From: Candidatus Magasanikbacteria bacterium CG10_big_fil_rev_8_21_14_0_10_47_10
GTDB lineage: Bacteria; Patescibacteriota; Patescibacteriia; Magasanikbacterales; UBA922
Reading direction: 5' to 3'
Assembly (NCBI GenBank): GCA_002773135.1
Contig: PFCB01000030.1
Coordinates: forward strand, 41,362-88,708
Length of the DNA stretch: 47,347 bases
In this document: in pieces, positions 31,923-40,469 of the stretch
How positions within the stretch are numbered: position 1 is the first letter of the stretch
How the letters are laid out: every line of letters starts with the position of its first letter
Position numbers and translations under genes: made by a program
Notes under the pieces: generated by a model
What the model was told of the DNA's origin: nothing
The model's database searches: none
Seen by the model: the letters and a program-made list of their open reading frames with translations, nothing else

Positions 31923-32429
31923 CTACCGCGTAACTCTCACCTGTGCGGCGTTCTCAGACTCGCAGGCTTGAATCACAATCGCTCCTGTTGAACTTGATAT
32001 GAGTGTATACCCTGTCGTTCCCGCAGACCATGTTACGGCGCCGGTAGGACTGACCGGTACTTCGGCCAAGTACCCTTCGGCAACAAGTCCTTGCAGATTC
32101 ACACAATTTCCATCCGCGGTAACCTGTGCGTCACACGACGCGTTGTCGTCATCGCACCCCGCGACATCACTTCCAATCATGTATATTTCTCCCGCAGTCA
32201 AAGCGGTAATAGCTGACAAATATGTCCCGCCATTATCAATCTGATCCACTTTCACGGCACTCAAAACAGCGGTGACATCCGTCCACCGCGCCGCGTCTCG
32301 CGCATCGCGAAAACGAGTAAGGGGGTCAAGGGCGACAAAAGCGACTGCCGCCAAAATCGCGATAATGGCAATGACGATAAGCAACTCAATAAGCGTAAAT
32401 CCTCCTCGTTTATGTTTTGTATCAAACAT
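31923..32429 (-). CDS. pilA: Type IV pilin (major pilin candidate)
   Basis: 168 aa. A short basic leader ends in KRGG, followed by the type III signal FTLIELLIVIAIIAILAAVAF: prepilin peptidase cuts after Gly and the mature protein starts with methylated Phe and has Glu5. The globular part has four cysteines (CDDDNASCDAQVTADGNC and one near the end), enough for two disulfides, which DsbB could help form. The last gene of the operon and the most canonical prepilin, so it may be the main subunit. Confidence 0.9.
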   Translation of the reverse strand: MFDTKHKRGGFTLIELLIVIAIIAILAAVAFVALDPLTRFRDARDAARWTDVTAVLSAVKVDQIDNGGTYLSAITALTAGEIYMIGSDVAGCDDDNASCDAQVTADGNCVNLQGLVAEGYLAEVPVSPTGAVTWSAGTTGYTLISSSTGAIVIQACESENAAQVRVTR

Positions 32430-32503
32430 ACATAATCTTTTTTAAATAATTCTAGCTATAGAATACCATCGGCGTCCTTTTTTTTCAAGAAATTCCAGTA
32501 ACA

Positions 32504-33976
32504 TTATTGGAGACGATCAACAACAACGACCTGCAATGATGTTTGTTCAGCATTATATGATGTCTGATCTTCGGTTGTAGTTGGCAGCTCTTCACCGGGA
32601 ATATCAAGTACCGGCGGCAAAATAGGGCTTATCGGAGTCACCGGTGGCTGCTCAATATTTGGAATCCTCTCCAAAAGCTGTTGAATCTGCGCGGCCTGTT
32701 CATCGCGGCCCTGCTGGCGCTGCGCATCCCTGTATGTGTATACGGAATCCATAAAAAAGGCTCCCAAAATAAATACAAGGAGAAGCGCAACCAACTCAAT
32801 ACCAAACTTGCTTTTATTCTTTCCATACGACGTATGCTTCATAAGCGCGCTTTGCAGCTTTCCCTGTTTGCGCGGCGCCGATGCTGGCTGAGACGTTTTT
32901 AACGGCTGATACTGACCGCGTTGAATGGTACTGGTTTTTTTTGGTGCTTTGGGATCAAACGGGACGAGTCCATTCGCGTCGAGAAATTCTATATGAGGAT
33001 CACTGCCATTTGGCAAGGCCAAACCGACTGCCTCAATAAACACACTACCCACATCAGCGCCCGGCACGAGAGGCGACGCCCCTAATCGTACAGGGACTCC
33101 CACTGTTTGGGACAATACGTCCAAAAGGCCTTGCTGCGCGCTGCCTCCTCCAACCAACATCATATCGGCCACGGCAATATTTTGCCGCGCTGTGGTCTCT
33201 TTTAATATCCGTACCAATCGGTCACCTAAGGCGGCCGCGACTTGCGTCATAGTGGGACTGCCGGAAATTTGCATCTGCGCCTTTTGCTGCTCTGCCGCGG
33301 CCATGTCTATGCCCTGCTCCGCGGCAATGGCTCCGGTAAACGTCGAGCCGGCGATATGTATGGTCTGAGAGCGAACAATACCGGTTTTATCAAAAACACC
33401 AACATGGGTTGTCCGGCTTCCAATGTCAACCACTGCCACAGGATTTTTGGGCATCCCGGAAAAAAGTGCCCGGGCCGTTGCTATCTGTTCGCTATCAAAT
33501 CGGTTCACTTTTATCCCCTGCTCGCGAAAAAAAAGCTGCCACGCGGCAATATACTTTTTGCTTGTTGCCAATACCCGAACCCTGACCGAGCCGTTTGCGC
33601 CGGGATATGTCTGAAATGAAAAATGAATGTCCTTTTGAGGGAGAGGTAATATTTTGGGTAATTGTTTTCGCAAAATATCATTCAGCTGTTTTTTTTGCTC
33701 CTCCGGAATGGAAAAAATATGAATATACACGTGTGACTCGGGAATGCCAAACGCAATCCCCTGCGAACGAAGCGGTATGCCCGCCTGCTGGTAAACCGCG
33801 CTAAGAGCCTGCGCCAATTTTGCGGCATCGACAATTTCTCCACGCTCCACAATGCCGGGAGCAATGCCAACACGCCCTTTTGCTTTTACCGTAAAACCGC
33901 GCCCTTTTTTATCCAAAGAAACTAGCTCTATGGTGCTATCGGAAATATCGAGCCCTATGTTGGTGTGTTCCATCAT
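32504..33976 (-). CDS. pilM: PilM with an extra C-terminal membrane segment
   Basis: 490 aa. Residues 1 to about 330 are an actin-like ATPase of the PilM family (NIGLDISDSTIELVSL, VAVVDIGSRTTHVGVFD, MMLVGGGSAQQG). A linker (KKTSTIQRGQYQPLKTS) leads to a membrane helix near 392-412 (GIELVALLLVFILGAFF) and a Pro-rich extracytoplasmic tail. Normal PilM is about 350 aa and soluble, recruited by PilN. No pilN or pilO gene is present in this operon, so the tail may replace PilN as the link across the membrane (inference). Confidence 0.88.
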   Translation of the reverse strand: MMEHTNIGLDISDSTIELVSLDKKGRGFTVKAKGRVGIAPGIVERGEIVDAAKLAQALSAVYQQAGIPLRSQGIAFGIPESHVYIHIFSIPEEQKKQLNDILRKQLPKILPLPQKDIHFSFQTYPGANGSVRVRVLATSKKYIAAWQLFFREQGIKVNRFDSEQIATARALFSGMPKNPVAVVDIGSRTTHVGVFDKTGIVRSQTIHIAGSTFTGAIAAEQGIDMAAAEQQKAQMQISGSPTMTQVAAALGDRLVRILKETTARQNIAVADMMLVGGGSAQQGLLDVLSQTVGVPVRLGASPLVPGADVGSVFIEAVGLALPNGSDPHIEFLDANGLVPFDPKAPKKTSTIQRGQYQPLKTSQPASAPRKQGKLQSALMKHTSYGKNKSKFGIELVALLLVFILGAFFMDSVYTYRDAQRQQGRDEQAAQIQQLLERIPNIEQPPVTPISPILPPVLDIPGEELPTTTEDQTSYNAEQTSLQVVVVDRLQ

Positions 33977-33979
33977 ACC

Positions 33980-34360
33980 TTATAAGTATTCCCAATCGGA
34001 AGCCGTCACGGTCGTACCACTTATCGACGCATCCACCCGAAGCACCTGCCTGACATTGCTGAGCGTGCTTGTCACGTACAATGTTCTCAACGCGCCGTTT
34101 GACGCTATGGACAGTATACAGGATCCGTCCCCCAGACTCAAAGTATCACCCGTGTATGCGCCCTCAAAACGCAAACGACGCAATCCTTCATCAGCGCACC
34201 CATCGGCTATGGCACGCGCCTCATACTGCAAATCCTGTGTAAATCCAATATCCAAATCGCCAATGCTTAAAAACGCGGCGCTCATTGCCAGTATAAGTGT
34301 GGCCGTCCCCACGACAATAACCACGAGTAAAAGTGATAATCCCTGTTTGTTCATATTCAT
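33980..34360 (-). CDS. PilX-like minor prepilin
   Basis: 126 aa. Leader MNMNKQG, then LSLLLVVIVVGTATLILA: Glu5 is absent, as in PilX/GspK-type minor pilins that cap or prime the fibre. The segment GDLDIGFTQDLQYEARAIADGCADEGL resembles PilX-family proteins (exported N-terminal helix with Glu/Ala-rich heptads). It overlaps the next upstream prepilin gene by 4 nt. Confidence 0.78.
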   Translation of the reverse strand: MNMNKQGLSLLLVVIVVGTATLILAMSAAFLSIGDLDIGFTQDLQYEARAIADGCADEGLRRLRFEGAYTGDTLSLGDGSCILSIASNGALRTLYVTSTLSNVRQVLRVDASISGTTVTASDWEYL

Positions 34361-34866
34361 AGGCGTGTGCTGGCGGTGGACGTTACCGATGTTTGATAAA
34401 AAAATTCAATACCGGTTGAGCTGGCGTACATAACATCCGCAACCATCCGAATGCTATCGGCGCCCGATACAGGACTCAAATTTGTAAAAATAAATTTGGT
34501 GATTGACAAGTCACTGTCGGTCACCGGCACAGCGGGATTTCCGCCCTCACTCACCTGCAACCGACCGTTATCTCCGGTCAATGAAAAGATAGTTGGATCT
34601 TTTGATGCGTCAAGCATTTGAAGCGAAAGCACGCCGGGATCCGTATCAAACGTTGACGCGCCGGTATTAACTGCAGTCGCCTGCTTTACCGCGTCCGTGA
34701 TCGTCAACACCGCCAATCGCATTTGAGCATTTACACTCTGTATGGCATAACTCTTATTCCTGGCGGTTGAAATATGCAAGGTAAACGTGACAAGGGCCGT
34801 GGCCACAATACTAAAAATAGCAATGTAAATGATACTTTCAAAAAGTGTAAAACCGCTTTTGTTCAT
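34357..34866 (-). CDS. PilW/GspJ-like minor prepilin
   Basis: 169 aa. Leader MNKSG, then FTLFESIIYIAIFSIVATAL with Glu5 retained. The C-terminal part is a beta-rich globular domain. Three nt after the giant prepilin stop and overlapping the PilX-like start. Probably part of the minor-pilin tip complex. Confidence 0.8.
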   Translation of the reverse strand: MNKSGFTLFESIIYIAIFSIVATALVTFTLHISTARNKSYAIQSVNAQMRLAVLTITDAVKQATAVNTGASTFDTDPGVLSLQMLDASKDPTIFSLTGDNGRLQVSEGGNPAVPVTDSDLSITKFIFTNLSPVSGADSIRMVADVMYASSTGIEFFYQTSVTSTASTRL

Positions 34867-34869
34867 ATG

Positions 34870-37800
34870 CTATCGGTAGTTAACCCGAATCTCAGAAAAT
34901 GTCGGCGTATTTGTCCCGTCGCCAATCAACTCCAATCTATATTGAGCCCACCGGTTGCCATTGAGCGAAGTGGACACAAGCGATCCGGTATTGTCGGTAA
35001 AATAGGTTGCCGCGCCACTCTCTCCATACCACGCCGTCCATGCACCCGGGCTTCCGCCACTATCAGGGGCTGTCCGCAACTGAATTTTTGCCTCACATGT
35101 TGGTGTACACGCGGGGATACTTTGATCCCATTCAACCAACTGTACAGGCGACGCGTCTGACATATCAAACGCAGAACCGATGACCCAACCGCTCAGTGCG
35201 TACCCTCCGCCTCCACCCGATTCCCCATAATCAACACGGACATTATCAAGTCGCACAAACTGCGTCCCATCGCTCTGCAAAAACGATTTCAATACTATTT
35301 TTCCACTGCTGGTGGAAAAATCCCCGATATTAGTATCGACAATTGCTGCTGTGTTGTAGTTACTCGCTCCGGCAGCAGCCCACGAACTTCCGTTCCAATA
35401 TTGCCACGTCGCCCCCTCATCATCGGAAAGTTGGTAATACACTTCCCCGCCATTTTTAATGGCTGTTTCAGTAAAACCTGTCCACTGTTCAGGACTTGCA
35501 AGCGACAGTGATGTAGAGGCTGTCACCGGTGGCACGTCGGTTGGATAGCTGCTTGACGATTCAAGCTCAATAGTGGTCACAAAACCGTCTGATCCGGTAC
35601 TTTGATACGCGATGGCATATGTATCCGCGGCAGCAAGCTCCACAATGCTGGGATAATAGGCATCTGCCGTATCAAACTCCAGTGTATCAAGTACCGCGGC
35701 GCCAATTTGCCCATTGGTGGCGATATCTATCATAGTGATGAATCCATCACCGGCAACACCGGAATACGCAATAAAATAATAATCTCCGGTCGCGTACAAC
35801 AAATCAGGATAACTGGCGTCATTGGTATCAAATTCAAACGTGTCCACGGTGCTACCACCGATATTACCGCTTGAGTCAATGGTCATTGTCGCGAGCCAGC
35901 CATCACCGTTCGCACCCTGATACGCGACAGCATAATAGTCCCCGGACACATGTTCCAGATCCGGCCGAAAGCCGTCACTTGGATCAAATTCAAAACTGTC
36001 GACAGTGCCGGCGCCAATATTCCCGCTTGAATCAATCGTCACTGTCGCCACCCAACCATCATTCCCAGGCCCTCTGTACGCGATCGCATAGTAATCACCG
36101 GACACATGAACCATGCTTGGTTCCCTACCATTATTGTTATCCCACTCGAGTGTATCCACCGTACCCGCACCAATATTGCCGCTTGAATCAATCGTCACTG
36201 TTGCAAGCCAGCCATCAGTCCCAGGACCCTGATATGCGATTGCATAGACATCACCACTGACGTGGACGACGCTGGGCACGTCACCGTTTCCAGTATCATA
36301 CTCCAAAGAGTCAACAACAGAATTCCCAATATTGCCGGATGAATCAATCGTCATAGTTGCAAGCCAGCCATCAGTCCCAGGACCGGCATACGCTATGCCA
36401 TAGACGTCCCCACTCACATGAAAAATATATGGTTCCCCACCTTGACTTGTGTCAAATTCAAGTGTATCGATGACACTGGCAACAATGGTACCGGCTATGT
36501 CAATATCAACGGTTGCAAGCCAGCCATCGCTTCCAGGTCCTTGGTACGCAATAGCGTAAATATCACCACTCACATGAATCATGTGCGTTTCCGCTCCGTT
36601 GCTCGTATCAAATTCAAATGAATCAATTACTGCGTCGGCAATGCCGGACAGTGAAGCAGCGCCCGCCTTAAGTTGCGCGTAGCCGCCCGTGACTTCAATT
36701 TTAGCTGAATCAAACTGATAGTCTCCGGAATTGGAAAACGTCCAATCGTATGACTGTTCACAACTAATGGTCACATTGTCCAGCTGTACAAACTGCGCAC
36801 TGTCGCTTTCCAAAAATGCTTTGAACATGATAGCCCCCGTACTTGTTGAAAATGTTTGAATATTAGTATTAATCACGCTACTGATATTGTAATCTGTGGC
36901 ACCCACCGCGCTGGCCCACGCGGCTCCGGTCCAATACTGCCATGTGGAGCCAGCGTCTTCTGACAGTTGGTAGTATATTTCCCCTCCATCTTTTGACGCG
37001 GTCTCGGCAAACGCGGACCATGTATCAATTGCCGGCACGCTAAAGGACGCGGTTGGATTGATTGAAGGAGTATCCGAAGGGTATGTTGATGCTGTTTCCA
37101 GATCAATAGTTATCACAAATCCATCCCCCGCAACCCCTTCATACGAAATGGCATAGATGTCACCGGCGACTATTTCTACCATGGTTGGATTCGTACCATC
37201 GGATGTATCGAACTCCAAGATATCAATGGCCGATGCCGCTATATTCCCGTCTGTTTGAATGTCAATCAGCTGGACAAATCCGTCACTCCCCGGCCCGTTG
37301 TACGCGACCAGATAGGCTGTCCCGGTAGCGTACAAGATACTCGGAGTAATTCCGCTACTGGTATCAAATTCCAAGCTATCTATGAGGCTATTTGTTATGT
37401 TGCCGGACGTATCAATCGTAACTGTCACCAGCCACCCATCCGCGCCCGGCCCGTCATAGGCTATGGCATACACGTCACCGCTCACGTGCTGCAACTCCGG
37501 CCGGTTCGCATCATTCGTATCAAATTCAAAGGTATCAATGGTTGACGCTGTGATAGCCCCCGATGCATTAATGGACACTGTTGCCAACCACCCGTCTCCC
37601 CCGGAGCCGTTGTAGGCAATGGCATATACATCACCGGATATATGAACAATATCCGGTCCCTGCCCGCTGTCTGTATCGTATTCAAAACTGTCAACGACGC
37701 TATTTGCGATATTACCGGCTGAATCAATATCCACGGTCGCCAGCCAGCCGTCTCCTGCCGGGCCCTGGTATACGATTGCATAAATATCGCCGGCAATGGC

Positions 37801-38907
37801 AATGACGTTCGGTGTTTCTCCATTGGATGTATCATACTCAAGGCTGTCAATAACAGAAGCTCCAATATTGCCTGACGAGTCAATGGTCATCGTCACCAGC
37901 CACCCGTCAACACCCGGACCGTTATACGCGATACCATACACGTCCCCGCTCACATGAAAAATATCAGGCGTATCTGCGTCGGTCGCGTCAAATTCAAGTG
38001 TATCAATCACACTGGCTGTAATCGTCCCCGCTGAATCGATATCAACCGTCGCAAGCCACCCATCTCCATTGTCACCTCTGTACGCTATAGCATAGATATC
38101 GCCGGACACATGAATAATATCAGGTTCGTGACCGTCAACCGTGTCAAATTCAAAACTGCTCAAGACAGCATCAGCAATACCGGACAGCGCTGGTGCACTT
38201 CCCTTCAGCTGCGCATTCCCCCCTGTCACTTCAATTTTCCCGCTGTCATACGAATACTGACCCGGTGTTGTAAATTCCCAAATATTTGTACCACACCCGC
38301 CCCCTGCAGAAGCCAGCGTTACCTCTCCGGCAACTGACACATTCACATTGCTATCATCACTATCATACTTTGTCGCGTCCGACCACAATGACTGACCAGC
38401 CCCTCCCACCCAATCAGTCTGCGTCCAATCGGAACTGTCCCAGTTACTGACATACGCCACTCGCTCCACTGTTGAAGTGACACCAGGTCTTGGCTGCCAC
38501 TCCACCAGAACGCTGGCAAGTTTCAAATGCTCATCTGTGTACGTTCCCGGACAGGTAACAATATCACTGCTTCCGTCTCTGCACACATCCTCAAAGGTAA
38601 TTGTCCGCACATAGTCACCAATAGTCTCTGTTGTATTTTCTCCATCAAAAATCCATTGTGCCCCACTCACTGACACGGAACTGGTTGAATATGTGAATTC
38701 GTTATATGCTCTGTCTCTGATGGATCGCACGGCTTCCAGTCCTTCCTCTGCCAGCGAGGTTGCCTGTACGTAGTGGGTGCTCTGAACATCCGCCCTTCCA
38801 TTTCCTGCAGACAAGCTTAAAATACTTGCCGCCAAAATAGCAAAAACGGCAATGCCCAACATTGCCTCCAAAAGTGATAGCCCTCTTTTATCTGTCGTAA
38901 TTCGCAT
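34870..38907 (-). CDS. Giant prepilin with two seven-repeat beta-propeller-like blocks
   Basis: 1345 aa. A type III signal (RITTDKRG, then LSLLEAMLGIAVFAILAASI with Glu5) marks it as a pilin-like protein. Residues 246-608 contain seven repeats of about 52 aa and residues 758-1120 seven more. Each repeat has the pattern (I/V)DxxE(F/Y)D, HVSGD(V/I)YAIAY, DGWLATVTID, GNI. Each block is followed by a 110-aa beta domain (WQYW-containing), and the protein ends with a third beta domain. Seven four-stranded repeats per block fit a seven-bladed propeller. It probably sits at the pilus tip as an adhesin or binding protein. Typical minor pilins have 150-300 residues. Confidence 0.85.
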   Translation of the reverse strand: MRITTDKRGLSLLEAMLGIAVFAILAASILSLSAGNGRADVQSTHYVQATSLAEEGLEAVRSIRDRAYNEFTYSTSSVSVSGAQWIFDGENTTETIGDYVRTITFEDVCRDGSSDIVTCPGTYTDEHLKLASVLVEWQPRPGVTSTVERVAYVSNWDSSDWTQTDWVGGAGQSLWSDATKYDSDDSNVNVSVAGEVTLASAGGGCGTNIWEFTTPGQYSYDSGKIEVTGGNAQLKGSAPALSGIADAVLSSFEFDTVDGHEPDIIHVSGDIYAIAYRGDNGDGWLATVDIDSAGTITASVIDTLEFDATDADTPDIFHVSGDVYGIAYNGPGVDGWLVTMTIDSSGNIGASVIDSLEYDTSNGETPNVIAIAGDIYAIVYQGPAGDGWLATVDIDSAGNIANSVVDSFEYDTDSGQGPDIVHISGDVYAIAYNGSGGDGWLATVSINASGAITASTIDTFEFDTNDANRPELQHVSGDVYAIAYDGPGADGWLVTVTIDTSGNITNSLIDSLEFDTSSGITPSILYATGTAYLVAYNGPGSDGFVQLIDIQTDGNIAASAIDILEFDTSDGTNPTMVEIVAGDIYAISYEGVAGDGFVITIDLETASTYPSDTPSINPTASFSVPAIDTWSAFAETASKDGGEIYYQLSEDAGSTWQYWTGAAWASAVGATDYNISSVINTNIQTFSTSTGAIMFKAFLESDSAQFVQLDNVTISCEQSYDWTFSNSGDYQFDSAKIEVTGGYAQLKAGAASLSGIADAVIDSFEFDTSNGAETHMIHVSGDIYAIAYQGPGSDGWLATVDIDIAGTIVASVIDTLEFDTSQGGEPYIFHVSGDVYGIAYAGPGTDGWLATMTIDSSGNIGNSVVDSLEYDTGNGDVPSVVHVSGDVYAIAYQGPGTDGWLATVTIDSSGNIGAGTVDTLEWDNNNGREPSMVHVSGDYYAIAYRGPGNDGWVATVTIDSSGNIGAGTVDSFEFDPSDGFRPDLEHVSGDYYAVAYQGANGDGWLATMTIDSSGNIGGSTVDTFEFDTNDASYPDLLYATGDYYFIAYSGVAGDGFITMIDIATNGQIGAAVLDTLEFDTADAYYPSIVELAAADTYAIAYQSTGSDGFVTTIELESSSSYPTDVPPVTASTSLSLASPEQWTGFTETAIKNGGEVYYQLSDDEGATWQYWNGSSWAAAGASNYNTAAIVDTNIGDFSTSSGKIVLKSFLQSDGTQFVRLDNVRVDYGESGGGGGYALSGWVIGSAFDMSDASPVQLVEWDQSIPACTPTCEAKIQLRTAPDSGGSPGAWTAWYGESGAATYFTDNTGSLVSTSLNGNRWAQYRLELIGDGTNTPTFSEIRVNYR
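35548..36636 (-). repeat. Coding repeat block 2 (seven units)
   Basis: DNA encoding residues 758-1120 of the giant prepilin. Units of about 156 nt share strongly conserved third positions, so duplication is recent or gene conversion is active. Confidence 0.8.
37084..38172 (-). repeat. Coding repeat block 1 (seven units)
   Basis: DNA encoding residues 246-608 of the giant prepilin. The same 156-nt unit as block 2, including matching order (unit 1 of both blocks begins with DxFEFDT and unit 7 ends before a Ser/Thr-Pro linker), so the whole block was probably duplicated once. Confidence 0.8.
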
Positions 38908-38910
38908 TGT

Positions 38911-39393
38911 TTACTGCAATAATATTTTCCCGCTTGCGAGAACGTGAATGGTTGACTGAATATTGAGTGTTGGATGTGTAATGACGATATCGCTTGTGAC
39001 GCTTGGCAACCCGGACCCTTCGCTAAAATGATAGTCTGTGGCATCCGGACTCAACTGGACCGCCTGGTACGTGACTACTCTGTCATATTGCGTTTCTCGC
39101 GCCGCATACGACCCGCCTTCATACAGCGTCACGCTATCGCTCTGCACATACACACCATGCGCGTCCAAGTTATACCGCGCGCTGGATCGTGTTTGCGCTG
39201 TCCGGAGTGCTTGCGCCACTTCTGCCGTCGCGTCACCAAGCTGTGCACGCGGCTGCAGCCGCGCAAAAATTGCCGCTCCGGCAGCGCTCATTATTGCGAT
39301 CATGGCAATAACAATAAGCAATTCAATTGTCGTGAGCCCGGATCGAGACGCATGCGTGCTATCTGTTTGCGCTAACGCTACCCGTAATTTCAT
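38911..39393 (-). CDS. FimT/GspH-like minor prepilin
   Basis: 160 aa from ATG at 39393 (MKLRVALAQTDS), overlapping pilC by 35 nt; a non-ATG start closer to the signal is possible. Processing site SRSG, then LTTIELLIVIAMIAIMSAAG with Glu5. The globular part follows the FimT/GspH pattern (RLQPRAQLGDATAEVAQALRTAQTRS). FimT-type pilins are minor tip subunits, in some species DNA-binding. Confidence 0.82.
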   Translation of the reverse strand: MKLRVALAQTDSTHASRSGLTTIELLIVIAMIAIMSAAGAAIFARLQPRAQLGDATAEVAQALRTAQTRSSARYNLDAHGVYVQSDSVTLYEGGSYAARETQYDRVVTYQAVQLSPDATDYHFSEGSGLPSVTSDIVITHPTLNIQSTIHVLASGKILLQ

Positions 39394-40462
39394 AAATTGG
39401 TGTAATAATGGCCAAACCAAGGGTGGTCACCACAACCCCTATCAAAAGGAGCAAAATAGGCTCAAGAGCCGTTGTCAGTGCGGTCGTTGAGGTATCAACT
39501 TCCTGTTCGTAAAAATCGGCCAAATACAGCAATGTTTCACTCAAATTGCCGGACTGCTCACCCACATTCACCATGTTAATAACGAGTTTGGGAAACAAAT
39601 GTTCAAATTGCTGCAAATTTTCAGCCATGCTTTTGCCACTTTGTATCTCAGACGCCACCTTTGCCAATGCGAGTCGATAATATCGGTTGGTAACGGTACC
39701 GCTGGTGATTTGTACCGCGTTATCAATATTCACACCACTGCCAAGCAGCGTCCCAAAGGTTAAACAAAAGCGAGCAAGATTTGAACTTTTTGAAATATGT
39801 TTCAACAGTGGAAACTTGAGCAATATTTTATGCGTGACCGGCTGTGAAAAAGTGGCTCTTGCCAACGCGACAACGCCCACCAAGATAGCCAACGAACCTG
39901 TTACAACAGCCAACCCATGCGCGCGCATCAAATCCGAAAACCACAGCACCATGCGAGTACTCAAAGGAAGCTCAATTCCTTTTAAACCCTTAAACAGCGG
40001 CGTAATTTGCGGTAAAATGTAATACGCCATGCCAAGCGCCAAAAAAAATGCGGCAATCAGCACAATGGCCGGATACGTCATGGCGCTCTTCACGCGTCGC
40101 ACCAATTGTTCTTCACGTTTGAGCTGATCCGCAATGTTTGTCAAATTCCCGGCGAGTGTTCCGGACGCTTCACCCGCTCGAACCACATCAGTAAATAAGC
40201 CGGGAAACACTTTGGGATATTTTGCCATTGCGTCCGCCAGCGATGATCCTTCTTCAATAGACCCGACAAGCTTTCCAATGACTTTTTTTAACTTCCCCTT
40301 TGCCGAGTCGGCCGCTATTTCAAGCGATTCGTGCACTGTCAGGCCGGCCTCGATCATAACGGACAAATGCTTGGCAAATACAGCCATGTCAACCACGGAC
40401 ACGCGGCCAAAACTGATTTCTTTTTTCCAAAACGGCAATTTTTTTGTTGTTTTTTCAGGCAT
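39359..40462 (-). CDS. pilC: Type IV pilus platform protein PilC
   Basis: 367 aa from ATG at 40462 (MPEKTTKKLPFW), 7 nt after the pilB stop; the frame extends 12 codons upstream into pilB, which is not favoured. Two GspF domains, each with FAKHLSVMIEAGL/ FCLTFGTLLGSGV type starts, and three membrane helices. It forms the inner-membrane platform turned by PilB. Confidence 0.92.
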   Translation of the reverse strand: MPEKTTKKLPFWKKEISFGRVSVVDMAVFAKHLSVMIEAGLTVHESLEIAADSAKGKLKKVIGKLVGSIEEGSSLADAMAKYPKVFPGLFTDVVRAGEASGTLAGNLTNIADQLKREEQLVRRVKSAMTYPAIVLIAAFFLALGMAYYILPQITPLFKGLKGIELPLSTRMVLWFSDLMRAHGLAVVTGSLAILVGVVALARATFSQPVTHKILLKFPLLKHISKSSNLARFCLTFGTLLGSGVNIDNAVQITSGTVTNRYYRLALAKVASEIQSGKSMAENLQQFEHLFPKLVINMVNVGEQSGNLSETLLYLADFYEQEVDTSTTALTTALEPILLLLIGVVVTTLGLAIITPIYEITGSVSANR

Positions 40463-40469
40463 ATTTTTA

